A stretch of DNA of 33,330 nt from Candidatus Omnitrophota bacterium (GTDB lineage Bacteria > Omnitrophota > Gorgyraeia > Gygaellales > Profunditerraquicolaceae): contig JAGVER010000004.1 in assembly GCA_020058085.1 (NCBI GenBank), positions 1 to 33,330 of the forward strand. Reading direction: 5' to 3'. The notes below the pieces were generated by a model. It searched no databases. It worked only from the letters and a program-made list of their open reading frames with translations, and had not been told where the DNA came from. The number at the start of each line of letters is the position of its first letter. Within the stretch, counting starts at the first letter, position 1. The position numbers and the translations under genes are program-made. This document shows positions 7,881 through 15,518 of this stretch, one piece after another.

Positions 7881-8396
7881 TTAGAGGTTTTTGATTAAAC
7901 TGGAGAGAAATTGCGACTCGGCTTCAAGCATCTTAAGATTATGCTCTAGAATCTGAGATAATGAAGAATGCTTCCTATTTGTTTTGGATTCAAACATTTG
8001 CATTAAACCAAGAGATATTTTATTTAAGATGCTAAGCCGTGCGCGCAGCCTACGCCGGGCAGATAGAGGTTTTAAATAGTGCAGAAAATAAAGACTTAAG
8101 TCTAAGCTAAACTGTGGACGCTTAAGTTCTAATATGCTCCTGCTTAATAATTCATTAAAGCGAGTTTTTCCTTTAGCGGTTAAGGTATAAACAATACGCT
8201 TAGGCCTCTTGCCAATCTTCTTTATCTTCTTGGCTATCAAGCCTTTTCGTTCCAACACTTCTAAAGGATAATATATGGACTTAAGCTGGATTCCGGCAAA
8301 CAAAAAAAGTATCTGTTTGACCTTAACCTTTATATCATAGCCATGTTTAGGGCCTTCGCGCAGAAGCCCTAATAATAATAATTCCTGTTCAATCAT
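7881..8396 (-). CDS. PadR-family transcriptional regulator (171 aa)
   Basis: The N-terminal domain MIEQELLLLGLLREGPKHGYDIK is the signature PadR opening, followed by a winged helix with SIYYPLEVLERKGLIAKK and a basic wing (KIGKRPKRIVYTLTAKGK). The C-terminal half is a helical Vir-type dimerisation region rich in Leu. PadR proteins repress stress or efflux genes and respond to small molecules. Its ATG overlaps the accA stop (ATGA), so it is the last gene of the coiled-coil/DUF212/transpeptidase/accA operon rather than divergent from a target, which is less usual for the family. The target could be this operon's promoter or elsewhere. Confidence 0.88.
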   Translation of the reverse strand: MIEQELLLLGLLREGPKHGYDIKVKVKQILFLFAGIQLKSIYYPLEVLERKGLIAKKIKKIGKRPKRIVYTLTAKGKTRFNELLSRSILELKRPQFSLDLSLYFLHYLKPLSARRRLRARLSILNKISLGLMQMFESKTNRKHSSLSQILEHNLKMLEAESQFLSSLIKNL

Positions 8397-9343
8397 GCTA
8401 TGATACCCATATTACGGAATTTGTGATACCTAGATTCAAGAAGGACTTCTTTTTTAAGACTTTTTAATTCCTTGATATCCCTAATGAGCACTTCTTTGAT
8501 ATTCTGCGCCGTCTTCTCATGGTCTCGATGCGCACCCCCAAAAGGTTCAGGAATTACTGCATCTATCACTTTGAGTTTAATAAGATCCTCTCCGGTCAAC
8601 TTTAAAACTGCCGCTGCCTCAGAGGCCTTTGAACCATTCTTCCACAAAATAGCAGCGCAACCTTCAGGAGATATAACCGAATAATACGAATTTTCCAATA
8701 TATAAACACGGTCTGCGACTCCTACCCCAAGCGCTCCGCCCGATCCACCCTCGCCAATAACTATAGAAATGATGGGAGTAGCGATTGAAGCCATATCTCT
8801 TAAGTTTGTGGCAATTGCCTGAGCTTGACCGCGCTCCTCTGCTCCTATCCCCGGATAAGCCCCCGGAGTATCAATAAAGATTACAATCGGAAGATTAAAT
8901 TCCTCGGCTAGCTGCATCATCCTTAGGGCCTTACGGTATCCTTCGGGATGAGCACAGCCAAAATTACGCTTAAGGTTCTCTTTTGTATCACGGCCTTTTT
9001 GATGGCCTATAACTACAATTTTTTGTTTATCTAATTTCGCAAACCCGGAAACAATAGCTTTATCATCGGAAAAAAGTCTATCTCCGTGTATCTCTAAAAA
9101 ATCTGTCATTAAGAAATTGATATAGTCTAGCGTGTAGGGCCTTTGAGGATGTCGCGCGAGCTGGACTCTTTGCCAAGGGGTGAGATTAACATAGGTATCT
9201 TTCTTTAGATGCTCAAGCTTATCTTCTAGCCTTTTAACCTCGGAAGAAAGATCGATCTTTTTGTCCGCGATAAAATGCCTAAGTTCATGGATTTTCTTTT
9301 CAAGTTCAGCAATAGGTTTCTCAAAATCAAGTCCAGCAGCCAT
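8393..9343 (-). CDS. accA: Acetyl-CoA carboxylase carboxyltransferase subunit alpha
   Basis: The 316 residues match the usual AccA length and order: an N-terminal helical region (LDFEKPIAELEKKIHELRHF), then RHPQRPYTLDYI and FLEIHGDRLFSDDKAIVSG, the crotonase-like core with FGCAHPEGYRKALR, IVIFIDTPGAYPGIGAEERG and the oxyanion-type region IGEGGSGGALGVGVADRV, ending SVISPEGCAAILWK. With AccD it transfers carboxyl from biotin to acetyl-CoA to make malonyl-CoA for fatty acids; AccB, AccC and AccD are not in this window. The ribosome-binding site is weak. It lies 14 bases after the transpeptidase gene and overlaps PadR, giving an envelope-synthesis flavoured operon. Confidence 0.97.
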   Translation of the reverse strand: MAAGLDFEKPIAELEKKIHELRHFIADKKIDLSSEVKRLEDKLEHLKKDTYVNLTPWQRVQLARHPQRPYTLDYINFLMTDFLEIHGDRLFSDDKAIVSGFAKLDKQKIVVIGHQKGRDTKENLKRNFGCAHPEGYRKALRMMQLAEEFNLPIVIFIDTPGAYPGIGAEERGQAQAIATNLRDMASIATPIISIVIGEGGSGGALGVGVADRVYILENSYYSVISPEGCAAILWKNGSKASEAAAVLKLTGEDLIKLKVIDAVIPEPFGGAHRDHEKTAQNIKEVLIRDIKELKSLKKEVLLESRYHKFRNMGIIA

Positions 9344-9357
9344 AGGGAAAATTTGGT

Positions 9358-10188
9358 TTAGTCAACGATAACCACTTCTGTGCCGATAGGAATAATAGTA
9401 TAGAGCTCCTCGACATCATGATTACTCAAACGCACACATCCTTGGGTAACCTGTTGTCCAAGATTTTGAGGTTCGGTTGTCCCATGTAGGCCATAGCTCG
9501 GCAGGTCAATTCCCATCCAACGTGTACCCAGAATATTTTCCGGGCTGCCTGCGGGTACAACTACTCCCGACTTATACCAAGTAGGATTAATTAATTTAGA
9601 GGTAATTTTGAAGTTTCCTATAGGGGTAGAATTATTCTTGCCTGTAGATATAATATAGTTCTTTATAATCTCCTCATCGCTCTTAAGAATCAAAATGTTC
9701 TGCGATTTATCTACAAGTATGCTAAAAGGCACAGTCCAGACTTTTATCTTCCTACCCGGTATAATTTTATCACCGCTTAAATTGTTGCTTATTTTGATTA
9801 AATCAAGCGTAGTCTTAAATTCACGCGCGATCTTGGCTAGAGTATCTCCGGGCTTAATCTCATAAAGCACACTCTTAGGAGTTATAACTAAAGAGAAGAG
9901 TAATTTTATATTTATATCATCTATTTTTTTCTGCCAATTCATTACCTCGTTAGAATTCGGGAAATCATTTACTAATTGCTGGAATACATTTTTGAGGCTT
10001 ACCAAATCTCCTTTAGCTTGCAAATCCTTAGCTTTATTTAAAAGCGCTGAAGCAGAGACCGACCCGCCTATTTTCTGCAAGGGAATATTATTGTTACTTC
10101 TAAAGAAAAACGTCAAAATAAGAATCAAAACTAATATTGTTACAATCGCTAATACAACAGGAATTCTTCTAACCACTTTAATCCTCAC
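9358..10188 (-). CDS. LysM and L,D-transpeptidase (YkuD) protein, membrane-anchored (276 aa)
   Basis: Residues 9-29 form a single membrane anchor. Residues 41-97 are helical and tetratricopeptide-like (LLNKAKDLQAKGDL...FPNSNEV). A LysM domain (about 108-152, YEIKPGDTLAKIAREF) binds glycan, and a YkuD domain (about 155-275) carries the catalytic motif with His235 (LHGT) and Cys251 in TQGCVRLSN. It would form 3-3 cross-links in peptidoglycan or attach proteins to it, in the periplasm. It starts with GTG at 10188 on a one-base overlap with the DUF212 stop and no clear ribosome-binding site, so translation is probably coupled. Confidence 0.93.
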   Translation of the reverse strand: MRIKVVRRIPVVLAIVTILVLILILTFFFRSNNNIPLQKIGGSVSASALLNKAKDLQAKGDLVSLKNVFQQLVNDFPNSNEVMNWQKKIDDINIKLLFSLVITPKSVLYEIKPGDTLAKIAREFKTTLDLIKISNNLSGDKIIPGRKIKVWTVPFSILVDKSQNILILKSDEEIIKNYIISTGKNNSTPIGNFKITSKLINPTWYKSGVVVPAGSPENILGTRWMGIDLPSYGLHGTTEPQNLGQQVTQGCVRLSNHDVEELYTIIPIGTEVVIVD

Positions 10189-10634
10189 TATCTAGCTAAA
10201 ATCGCTATCGAAACACCTAATACAAAACCAGCAATGACCTCAACCGGAGTATGGCCAACTAGTTCACGCAGGCGGCCTTCGGGAACTTTACCTTTCCAAT
10301 AAATATCTTCGGTTATTTTATTTAAAATCCGCGCCTGCCTGCCGGTTGCCCGACGCACACCTTGAGCGTCAAACATAACTACAATGGCAAAAGCCGCTGC
10401 CAAAGTAAAATAAGGACCATTAAAACCATACTCAAAACCCATTGCTGCAGCCAGACAAGAAGCGCCCGCGACATGAGACGATGGCATTCCCCCTGTGCCA
10501 ATAATCCAGCGGAAATCAAACTTCTTTTGACTAATTGCGCCTGTAAAGACCTTAATAGCTTGAGCAACCAACCAAGCTGAAATCGTGGTCATAAAGATCT
10601 TGTTCTGGAATATCTGGGTAAATATCTCTTTCAT
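10188..10634 (-). CDS. Divergent PAP2 family (DUF212/YuiD-like) membrane protein (148 aa)
   Basis: This small integral membrane protein shows the family's conserved pieces: the N-terminal helix with WLVAQAIKVFTG, then GTGGMPSSHVAGASCLAAAMGF (a P-S-S-H motif like that of PAP2 phosphatases), FDAQGVRRATGRQARILN and, at the end, LRELVGHTPVEVIAGFVLG. The retained His and Arg residues suggest a phosphatase-like activity on lipid phosphates, but the reaction for this family is not established to my knowledge. It begins two bases after the coiled-coil gene and overlaps the transpeptidase start, consistent with an envelope-related role. Confidence 0.88.
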   Translation of the reverse strand: MKEIFTQIFQNKIFMTTISAWLVAQAIKVFTGAISQKKFDFRWIIGTGGMPSSHVAGASCLAAAMGFEYGFNGPYFTLAAAFAIVVMFDAQGVRRATGRQARILNKITEDIYWKGKVPEGRLRELVGHTPVEVIAGFVLGVSIAILAR

Positions 10635-10635
10635 A

Positions 10636-11196
10636 TTATTTGCCCGGGGCTGGAACTACCTCTATTTTTACTCTGGTAGCAGGTATGCTTTGGCCGCCTT
10701 TAATCAAGAATCCGCGATTACCAGTAAACCTTGCCAACCTCTTTAATTCTTGGATTGCTGCTTTAAGCTCAGGGATAGAAGTTAATGTTGATTTAAAAAC
10801 CTCATTCTCTTCGGTAAGCTTAATTTTATCTTCCGAGAACGCAAGATTTTCTGCTTTTAGGACAGAAATTCGCGAATTCAACTCTTCGAATCTCTTTTCT
10901 GAAAGCTTTAAGTCTAAGAATGACCTATCTAATCTTTTATGAACGGCCTGCAAATTGCTTTTTAAACTATTATTCTTCAGCTTAAGCTTCTCTACGGTAT
11001 TTTTTTCTTTCTCTAGCTCTTGCAATAGGTTTTGCTTCTGGCTTTCAAGGTTCTGCTTCTGGCTTTCAAGGTTCTGCTTCTGGCTTTCAAGGTCTCTGAT
11101 ATTCTCTTTTAAATAAGAAACATACCTGAAGACCCCAAAAACTAGAGTGCTGGCCAATAAAAGAATTAATATATTCTTAATAAATTTCTTGTTCAT
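10636..11196 (-). CDS. Membrane-anchored coiled-coil protein of unknown function (186 aa)
   Basis: One membrane segment (about residues 8-25, ILILLLASTLVFGVF) is followed by a long coiled coil to about residue 150, rich in Leu, Glu, Lys and Gln. The heptad LESQKQN occurs three times in succession at about residues 37-57, encoded by a 21-bp tandem DNA repeat. A short C-terminal tail (TRVKIEVVPAPGK) follows. No enzyme motif is seen; a structural or scaffold role in the periplasm is possible. It heads the operon with DUF212, the L,D-transpeptidase, accA and PadR. Only eight bases separate its ATG from a TATAAT, so its mRNA may be nearly leaderless. Confidence 0.8.
   Translation of the reverse strand: MNKKFIKNILILLLASTLVFGVFRYVSYLKENIRDLESQKQNLESQKQNLESQKQNLLQELEKEKNTVEKLKLKNNSLKSNLQAVHKRLDRSFLDLKLSEKRFEELNSRISVLKAENLAFSEDKIKLTEENEVFKSTLTSIPELKAAIQELKRLARFTGNRGFLIKGGQSIPATRVKIEVVPAPGK
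11034..11093. repeat. In-gene 21-bp tandem repeat, almost three copies
   Basis: Two identical 21-bp units (11034-11054 and 11055-11075) are followed by an 18-bp partial third (11076-11093). They encode three LESQKQN heptads in the coiled coil. The unit count could vary between strains by slippage while keeping frame, since 21 is a multiple of three and equals exactly one heptad. Confidence 0.9.
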
Positions 11197-11204
11197 AGGG
11201 GAAT

Positions 11205-11232
11205 ATTATATAATCTAGGGCTTAAATTGCAA
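11205..11232 (-). promoter_or_regulatory. Promoter of the coiled-coil/DUF212/transpeptidase/accA/padR operon
   Basis: A minus-strand TTGCAA (11227-11232), a 16-bp spacer and a perfect TATAAT (11205-11210) lie directly before the ATG at 11196. The predicted transcription start falls at or within a few bases of the start codon, and no ribosome-binding site is present, pointing to a leaderless message. Confidence 0.65.
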
Positions 11233-11261
11233 GCCTTTTCTTAATCAAATCTCCCCTTTAT

Positions 11262-11400
11262 TCCTTGGCTCAAACCTGAATAAAATATTTTTGGTATCGC
11301 CAAGGATTTCGCTAGATCAAAGCTTATTGTTATGCCCATACTTGTCCTCACTAAAAAGTTCGGACAAGTATTTCGCTAGATCAAAGCTTGAGGTGCTCAA
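11262..11400 (+). repeat. Modular hairpin repeat, copy 4 (inverted, ahead of the plus-strand gene)
   Basis: This copy has the opposite orientation to the others. A full 31-bp unit is at 11370-11400 and a truncated one at 11306-11331. Between them is a perfect 10-bp stem ATACTTGTCC (11338-11347) with GGACAAGTAT (11362-11371); read in element direction the loop is GAAC...AGTGA. At the far end an 8-bp stem TCCTTGGC (11262-11269) pairs with GCCAAGGA (11299-11306) around a long loop. The flip matches the flipped direction of the downstream gene. Confidence 0.85.
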
Positions 11401-11420
11401 TTTTATTTAGTTAGATTTTA

Positions 11421-11449
11421 CCTCCTGCTGCGTCTATTGTATCAGGAGG
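11421..11449 (+). promoter_or_regulatory. Hairpin masking the ComM-like gene's ribosome-binding site
   Basis: CCTCCTG (11421-11427) can pair perfectly with CAGGAGG (11443-11449), which contains the Shine-Dalgarno sequence of the gene starting at 11458. The loop is 15 nt. In the message this would hide the ribosome-binding site, so translation could depend on structure opening. Whether it is used is unknown. Confidence 0.5.
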
Positions 11450-11457
11450 AGAGAAAA

Positions 11458-12987
11458 ATGATCGCAAAAGTCTTAAGTTTCGGCTTGCAGGGTATTGAGG
11501 CATATCCTATAGAAATTGAAGTCGACGTCTCACGGGGGCTCCCGGTAGTAAATGTTGTAGGCTTACCAGATTCAGCAGTCAGAGAAAGCCGGGAGAGAGT
11601 TAAATCCGCGATTAAAAACTCCGGATTTGACTGGCCGGCAGAGAGAATAACTATAAGCTTGGCGCCTTCAGGGATAAGAAAGGAAGGCGCCTGCTTTGAT
11701 CTAGGCATAGCCTTGGGGATACTCTGCGCTACAGAACAGATTGGAAAATCAAATTTAGGCAACTATTTCATTCTAGGTGAACTTTCTTTAGACGGCCAAC
11801 TACGTCCGGCGCGCGGAATCTTGCCTATTACCATGGAGATAGCTAACTTTAAAACAAATAATATTGTTATCCCTTGGGAAAACGCCAAAGAAGCAGCAAT
11901 AGTCTCCAGAGTTAATGTATTCCCGCTTAAAACCCTAAAGGAAACCGTAGAATTCTTGAATAATCCCCAAATACCACCTTTTAAGGTAGACTTGGAAGGC
12001 TTATTTAAAGAGAACAATCATTATAATATTGACTTCTCAGAAGTAAAAGGACAGTATCTGGCTAAGCGAGCGCTTGAAGTAGCTGTAGCAGGAGGGCACA
12101 ATATCGCCATGATCGGACCACCGGGAAGCGGAAAGACTATGCTTGCCAAAAGAATCCCTACTATTATGCCCGAACTAACCTTAGAAGAATCACTAGAGAT
12201 AACTAAAATACATTCGATAACCGGAAATCTAATAAATAAGGAAGGAGTTGTCTCTACCCGGCCATTTCGCGCCCCTCATCATAGCATATCCAGCGTAGCC
12301 CTAGTAGGAGGCGGGCCATTGCCTATCCCTGGAGAGATAAGTTTAGCACACCGAGGCGTATTATTTTTAGATGAACTCCCGGAATTTCAACGCGCGAGCC
12401 TAGAGGCGCTGCGTCAACCTCTTGAAGATGGTAAAATAAATCTCTGCCGCATCAGAAAAAGCCTCACCTTCCCTGCTTCCTTTATCCTTAGTGTAGCTTT
12501 TAATCCCTGTCCCTGCGGATATTTTGGTGATCCCCAAAAAGCCTGTCATTGCAATACTACAAAGATAGAAAATTATATAGGCAAAATATCCGGACCATTA
12601 TTAGACCGGATTGATATCCACATTGAATTACCTAGGGTTAAATATAAAGATCTAGCTGAAACAAAAGAAGCAGAAGCATCAATGATAATAAAAACCAGAA
12701 TTGAGAAGGCCCGCGCCGTACAGAGAGAGCGCTTTAAAGATGAAAGAGAACGAATCTTCTACAACTCCCGAATGAACAACAAACTTATCAAGAAATATTG
12801 TTTCTTAGGAAACGAAGCAAGAGACCTATTGCGCTTAGCCTTAACCGAATTAGGATTATCAGCAAGGGCTTATGACAAAATTTTAAAAGTTGCCCGGACT
12901 ATTGCGGATTTAGCTGAAGTCGAAGTAATTCAACCCGAGCATATTTCAGAGGCAATACAATACAGGAGTTTAGATAGAAAGTGGTAA
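11458..12987 (+). CDS. comM: YifB/ComM-family Mg-chelatase-like AAA+ ATPase (509 aa)
   Basis: The N-terminal ChlI-like domain (MIAKVLSFGLQGIEAYPIEIEV, GLPVVNVVGLPDSAVRESRERV) resembles a Lon S5-fold domain. The AAA+ core has Walker A GPPGSGKTMLAKR (about residue 220), Walker B GVLFLDELPEF, and the chelatase signatures FRAPHHSISSVALVGGG and NPCPCGYFGDP with clustered Cys. The C-terminal helical lid is complete, ending in IAEAIQYRSLDR-like sequence. In naturally transformable bacteria ComM is a branch-migration helicase for incoming DNA; elsewhere the role is unclear. The start at 11458 is chosen for AGGAGGAG at 11444-11451. It is the only plus-strand gene in the window and is monocistronic, facing the SGNH gene. 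Confidence 0.92.
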   Translation: MIAKVLSFGLQGIEAYPIEIEVDVSRGLPVVNVVGLPDSAVRESRERVKSAIKNSGFDWPAERITISLAPSGIRKEGACFDLGIALGILCATEQIGKSNLGNYFILGELSLDGQLRPARGILPITMEIANFKTNNIVIPWENAKEAAIVSRVNVFPLKTLKETVEFLNNPQIPPFKVDLEGLFKENNHYNIDFSEVKGQYLAKRALEVAVAGGHNIAMIGPPGSGKTMLAKRIPTIMPELTLEESLEITKIHSITGNLINKEGVVSTRPFRAPHHSISSVALVGGGPLPIPGEISLAHRGVLFLDELPEFQRASLEALRQPLEDGKINLCRIRKSLTFPASFILSVAFNPCPCGYFGDPQKACHCNTTKIENYIGKISGPLLDRIDIHIELPRVKYKDLAETKEAEASMIIKTRIEKARAVQRERFKDERERIFYNSRMNNKLIKKYCFLGNEARDLLRLALTELGLSARAYDKILKVARTIADLAEVEVIQPEHISEAIQYRSLDRKW

Positions 12988-13012
12988 GTTCATTGCCTAC
13001 TCCCTAAACCCT

Positions 13013-14206
13013 TTAGTTAATCAACAACCATTCCCGATAAGATTTAGCAATATGATTTTCTGGATTATGCAGCAATATCTCTTCGCATCTCTTAAGCGCT
13101 TTATCTCTTCCATTTTTCTTCAAATACCAATTTATTATGGGAGAAACTATTGTATTATTATCGCTATAGTTAGAAGATAATAATGCTTGCGAGTAGCACC
13201 CCCTCGCGGCTTCGCTATTTCCGATTTCCATATAAATATGGCCCAAATGAATTAACTCAAAGGGATATTCGTTTGAATTCTTACTTTGCGTTATCCTTTC
13301 TTCTTGCAACTTAATCATTCGTTCTGTTTCGTTATTATTTAAGTAGAAGCCTTTCTCTTCAAGCTTCCATAGAAGCGGGTTTATTTTAATACCTAAATAG
13401 GCCTGCTGAAGAAAGAGGCGCTCATACAGTTGTTCCGCAAAAAACTTATACCCCAGATAGTTCATATGAGAGATATCCGGAGAAATATATCTTTGCCTTT
13501 CTCCTCTTTTAAATAACGACTTAAAATCACTGGTGAAATCTAAATAAGGAATATTATATTTATAAGCAAAATCTCTTGTCACGCTATCTGAACTATTATA
13601 ATATGAAAGCAGGACTAGCTTTGAGCCTCTATCCAGGCATAATTTTCTTATTTTTGCTAAGTAAAAATTTAAATAATCAGCATACCTCTGATCGTAAACA
13701 AGCCTCTCACTACTATCTTGCTCTTTGCTTATCTTTAGAATACGGGCAGATATTACTTTTAAAAATTTAAAACTTCTTAAGCTACCGAGATAATATGTAA
13801 TCTTATTATATGATGATCTATTTCCCCATTGCTTTATTTCAATATCATTGTTTCTTCCGGTAAGCCAAATAACGATTCCGGCATAATTATTCTCAAAATA
13901 AGATTGCAATTCCTGGGCTTGGCGTTTTGTACTCGAGCCAGGAATGCCTAAATTAATAATAGAAAAACTTTGAGCTTTATTGTTTGTATTTAATAATGTT
14001 TCTTCCTGCTTAGGGTAACCATACTGGGCTGAAGTCCCTACGCCAAAGGTATGAGAATCTCCTATACAAACTATTGATATAGTGCCTTTTGTACAGGTTC
14101 TTCTCTGCAATAGTAAAAAACGTCCAACACAAAATAACCCGAACTCAAATAAGGCAAATAAAATACTAACTGAAACCAACCAAATAAATGGTTTAAAACT
14201 CTTCAT
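13013..14206 (-). CDS. SGNH/GDSL-like hydrolase with C-terminal TPR-like region (397 aa)
   Basis: A signal anchor (residues 8-30) precedes an SGNH fold. Block I is VCIGDSHTFGVG with nucleophile Ser51, block II the Gly in NLGIPGSS (residue 87), block III WLTGRNND (Asn119 or 120), and block V SPDISHMNY with Asp244 and His247, so the catalytic set is complete. Residues 310-395 are helical with TPR-like repeats (IHLGHIYMEIGNSEAARGCYSQAL). It probably acts outside the inner membrane as an esterase or O-acetyl hydrolase on a glycan or lipid; related proteins occur near alginate and exopolysaccharide clusters. It is convergent with comM (25 bases apart) and has its own leader with low-GC promoter-like sequence. 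The substrate is unknown. Confidence 0.82.
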   Translation of the reverse strand: MKSFKPFIWLVSVSILFALFEFGLFCVGRFLLLQRRTCTKGTISIVCIGDSHTFGVGTSAQYGYPKQEETLLNTNNKAQSFSIINLGIPGSSTKRQAQELQSYFENNYAGIVIWLTGRNNDIEIKQWGNRSSYNKITYYLGSLRSFKFLKVISARILKISKEQDSSERLVYDQRYADYLNFYLAKIRKLCLDRGSKLVLLSYYNSSDSVTRDFAYKYNIPYLDFTSDFKSLFKRGERQRYISPDISHMNYLGYKFFAEQLYERLFLQQAYLGIKINPLLWKLEEKGFYLNNNETERMIKLQEERITQSKNSNEYPFELIHLGHIYMEIGNSEAARGCYSQALLSSNYSDNNTIVSPIINWYLKKNGRDKALKRCEEILLHNPENHIAKSYREWLLIN

Positions 14207-14277
14207 GCGCTTTATTATCTTATAACTATAAAAAAATACAATTATATTTAACTTTTTATATTATCATAGGATAAATG

Positions 14278-14378
14278 AAGCTCCGCGGGCTAAAGCCCGC
14301 GGTTTCTTGAAGCGAAATACTTGAGCGGCCATTATCCATCCTTGCCTTGAAAGGCAAGGTTTTTGGCCGCGAAAGTAT
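14278..14378 (-). repeat. Degenerate hairpin repeat, copy 5
   Basis: A GC-rich stem CCGCGGGC (14283-14290) with GCCCGCGG (14295-14302) and loop TAAA is followed by AGCGAAAT, the end of the usual repeat unit. Then comes a larger stem: ATACTT 14317-14322 with AAGTAT 14373-14378, continuing past a tandem G-A mismatch to GCGGCC 14325-14330 with GGCCGC 14365-14370. Inside it is an inserted 9-bp stem (14340-14348 with 14351-14359). This is the same place and outer stem as the ATACTTG hairpin in other copies. The rest of the gap (14207-14483) is AT-rich with no gene seen. Confidence 0.7.
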
Positions 14379-14483
14379 AAAAATTACGAATATCAACCCA
14401 TTCATAGAGTGGTATGCCATAGCTAAAAACCAGCTAAATATGCAAAGCTAATCTTTATTTTAGGTAAATACGAGGAATTTTTA

Positions 14484-15443
14484 TTATTTATTTATTACTT
14501 GGATAGAAACACTAGAAGAAGAAACCATCCCTTTATTATCTGTCACAGTAAGCGTAGCAATAAATTCTCTTGTTCCGTAGGTAGTGCTCCAGTAGGTATT
14601 CGAGGGGTTAGGTTTATTAGATTTGTCTCCATCACCAAAATCCCAAGAATAGGATACTACTCTTCCATTAGGCGATGAAGACTTTTGACCGGAGAAATTT
14701 ACCTTTAGCGGAGACTGGCCGCTCTGGGGTTTAACAATAATCATAGCAGTTGGATTAGGCAAAGATAATTGTGGTTTAATTTCTTGGGGTTTCAGCTCTT
14801 CGGCCGCTGATGTTGATTTGAGATCTTCTTGAATAGCCATGGCTTTTTCTTGAACCTCTGGTTTTATTGTTTCGGCAAGCTTAGCCTCGGGTTCTACTAG
14901 AGCCAAGGCTGGTTTTGCCTCTGGCTCAACTATCGCAGGCTTTAATTGTTCTTCAACTTTAACACCTCGCTCCTTGCTTAAATCTTCCTTTGTATATTCA
15001 CTTAATTTATCCTTAAACACTTTAACTCGGGCCCTTTCGACATTATATTCTTCATCTTCAAGCTTATCTACTTTCTCCTTATATTGCGGATTATGATTAT
15101 ACCTATAATCTGCTACGGCAATAAAAGGAATACGGAATATTCCGACAATAAGCTGAACAAGTGTAAGCGGAGGCTCTACAAATACTTGCCTAAAACGATT
15201 TTCCATAAAACCCATTTGCTTATAATAATATTCTACCTCGGATCTGCGCCTCTTAAAACGTTCCCTAGCCTTCTCTTTATCAGGAAGAGAGTTACTAATG
15301 CCAACGGTATACTCTGGTATTACTTTACCGTACCTTGAAACAACAAAACCGCTATCATCAGAAGGCTTGCTCTGCTGAATCTTATAAGTAGCGCATCCGG
15401 ATAATAATATGCTAGAAACCAGTATTACATAAAATCTCTTCAA
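14484..15443 (-). CDS. Lipoprotein with C-terminal PKD domain (319 aa)
   Basis: The start MKRFYVILVSSILLSGC has a clear lipobox (LSGC, Cys17), so it is a lipid-anchored envelope protein. Residues about 55-150 are charged and helical, with one hydrophobic stretch (VQLIVGIFRIPFIAVADY, about 95-112). Residues 165-225 are a Pro/Glu/Ala/Lys linker in which VEPEAKPA and VEPEAKLA recur. The last 85 residues are a PKD domain: SPLKVNFSGQKSSSPNGRVVSYSWDFGDGD, then FIATLTVTDNKG. PKD domains mediate binding at the surface. It starts with TTG at 15443, supported by GGGAG five bases upstream and a strong promoter; no in-frame ATG fits the signal peptide. Confidence 0.85.
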   Translation of the reverse strand: MKRFYVILVSSILLSGCATYKIQQSKPSDDSGFVVSRYGKVIPEYTVGISNSLPDKEKARERFKRRRSEVEYYYKQMGFMENRFRQVFVEPPLTLVQLIVGIFRIPFIAVADYRYNHNPQYKEKVDKLEDEEYNVERARVKVFKDKLSEYTKEDLSKERGVKVEEQLKPAIVEPEAKPALALVEPEAKLAETIKPEVQEKAMAIQEDLKSTSAAEELKPQEIKPQLSLPNPTAMIIVKPQSGQSPLKVNFSGQKSSSPNGRVVSYSWDFGDGDKSNKPNPSNTYWSTTYGTREFIATLTVTDNKGMVSSSSVSIQVINK

Positions 15444-15481
15444 GTTATCTCCCTTTCTTAGAAAAATAAAATATTAATGAT

Positions 15482-15510
15482 ATATTACTACTGATAGCAT
15501 ACCATGTCAA
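15482..15510 (-). promoter_or_regulatory. Promoter of the PKD lipoprotein gene
   Basis: TTGACA (15505-15510) and TAATAT (15482-15487) on the minus strand are spaced by exactly 17 bp. The -35 lies eight bases from the repeat unit beginning at 15519. Confidence 0.75.
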
Positions 15511-15518
15511 TTTTTATA

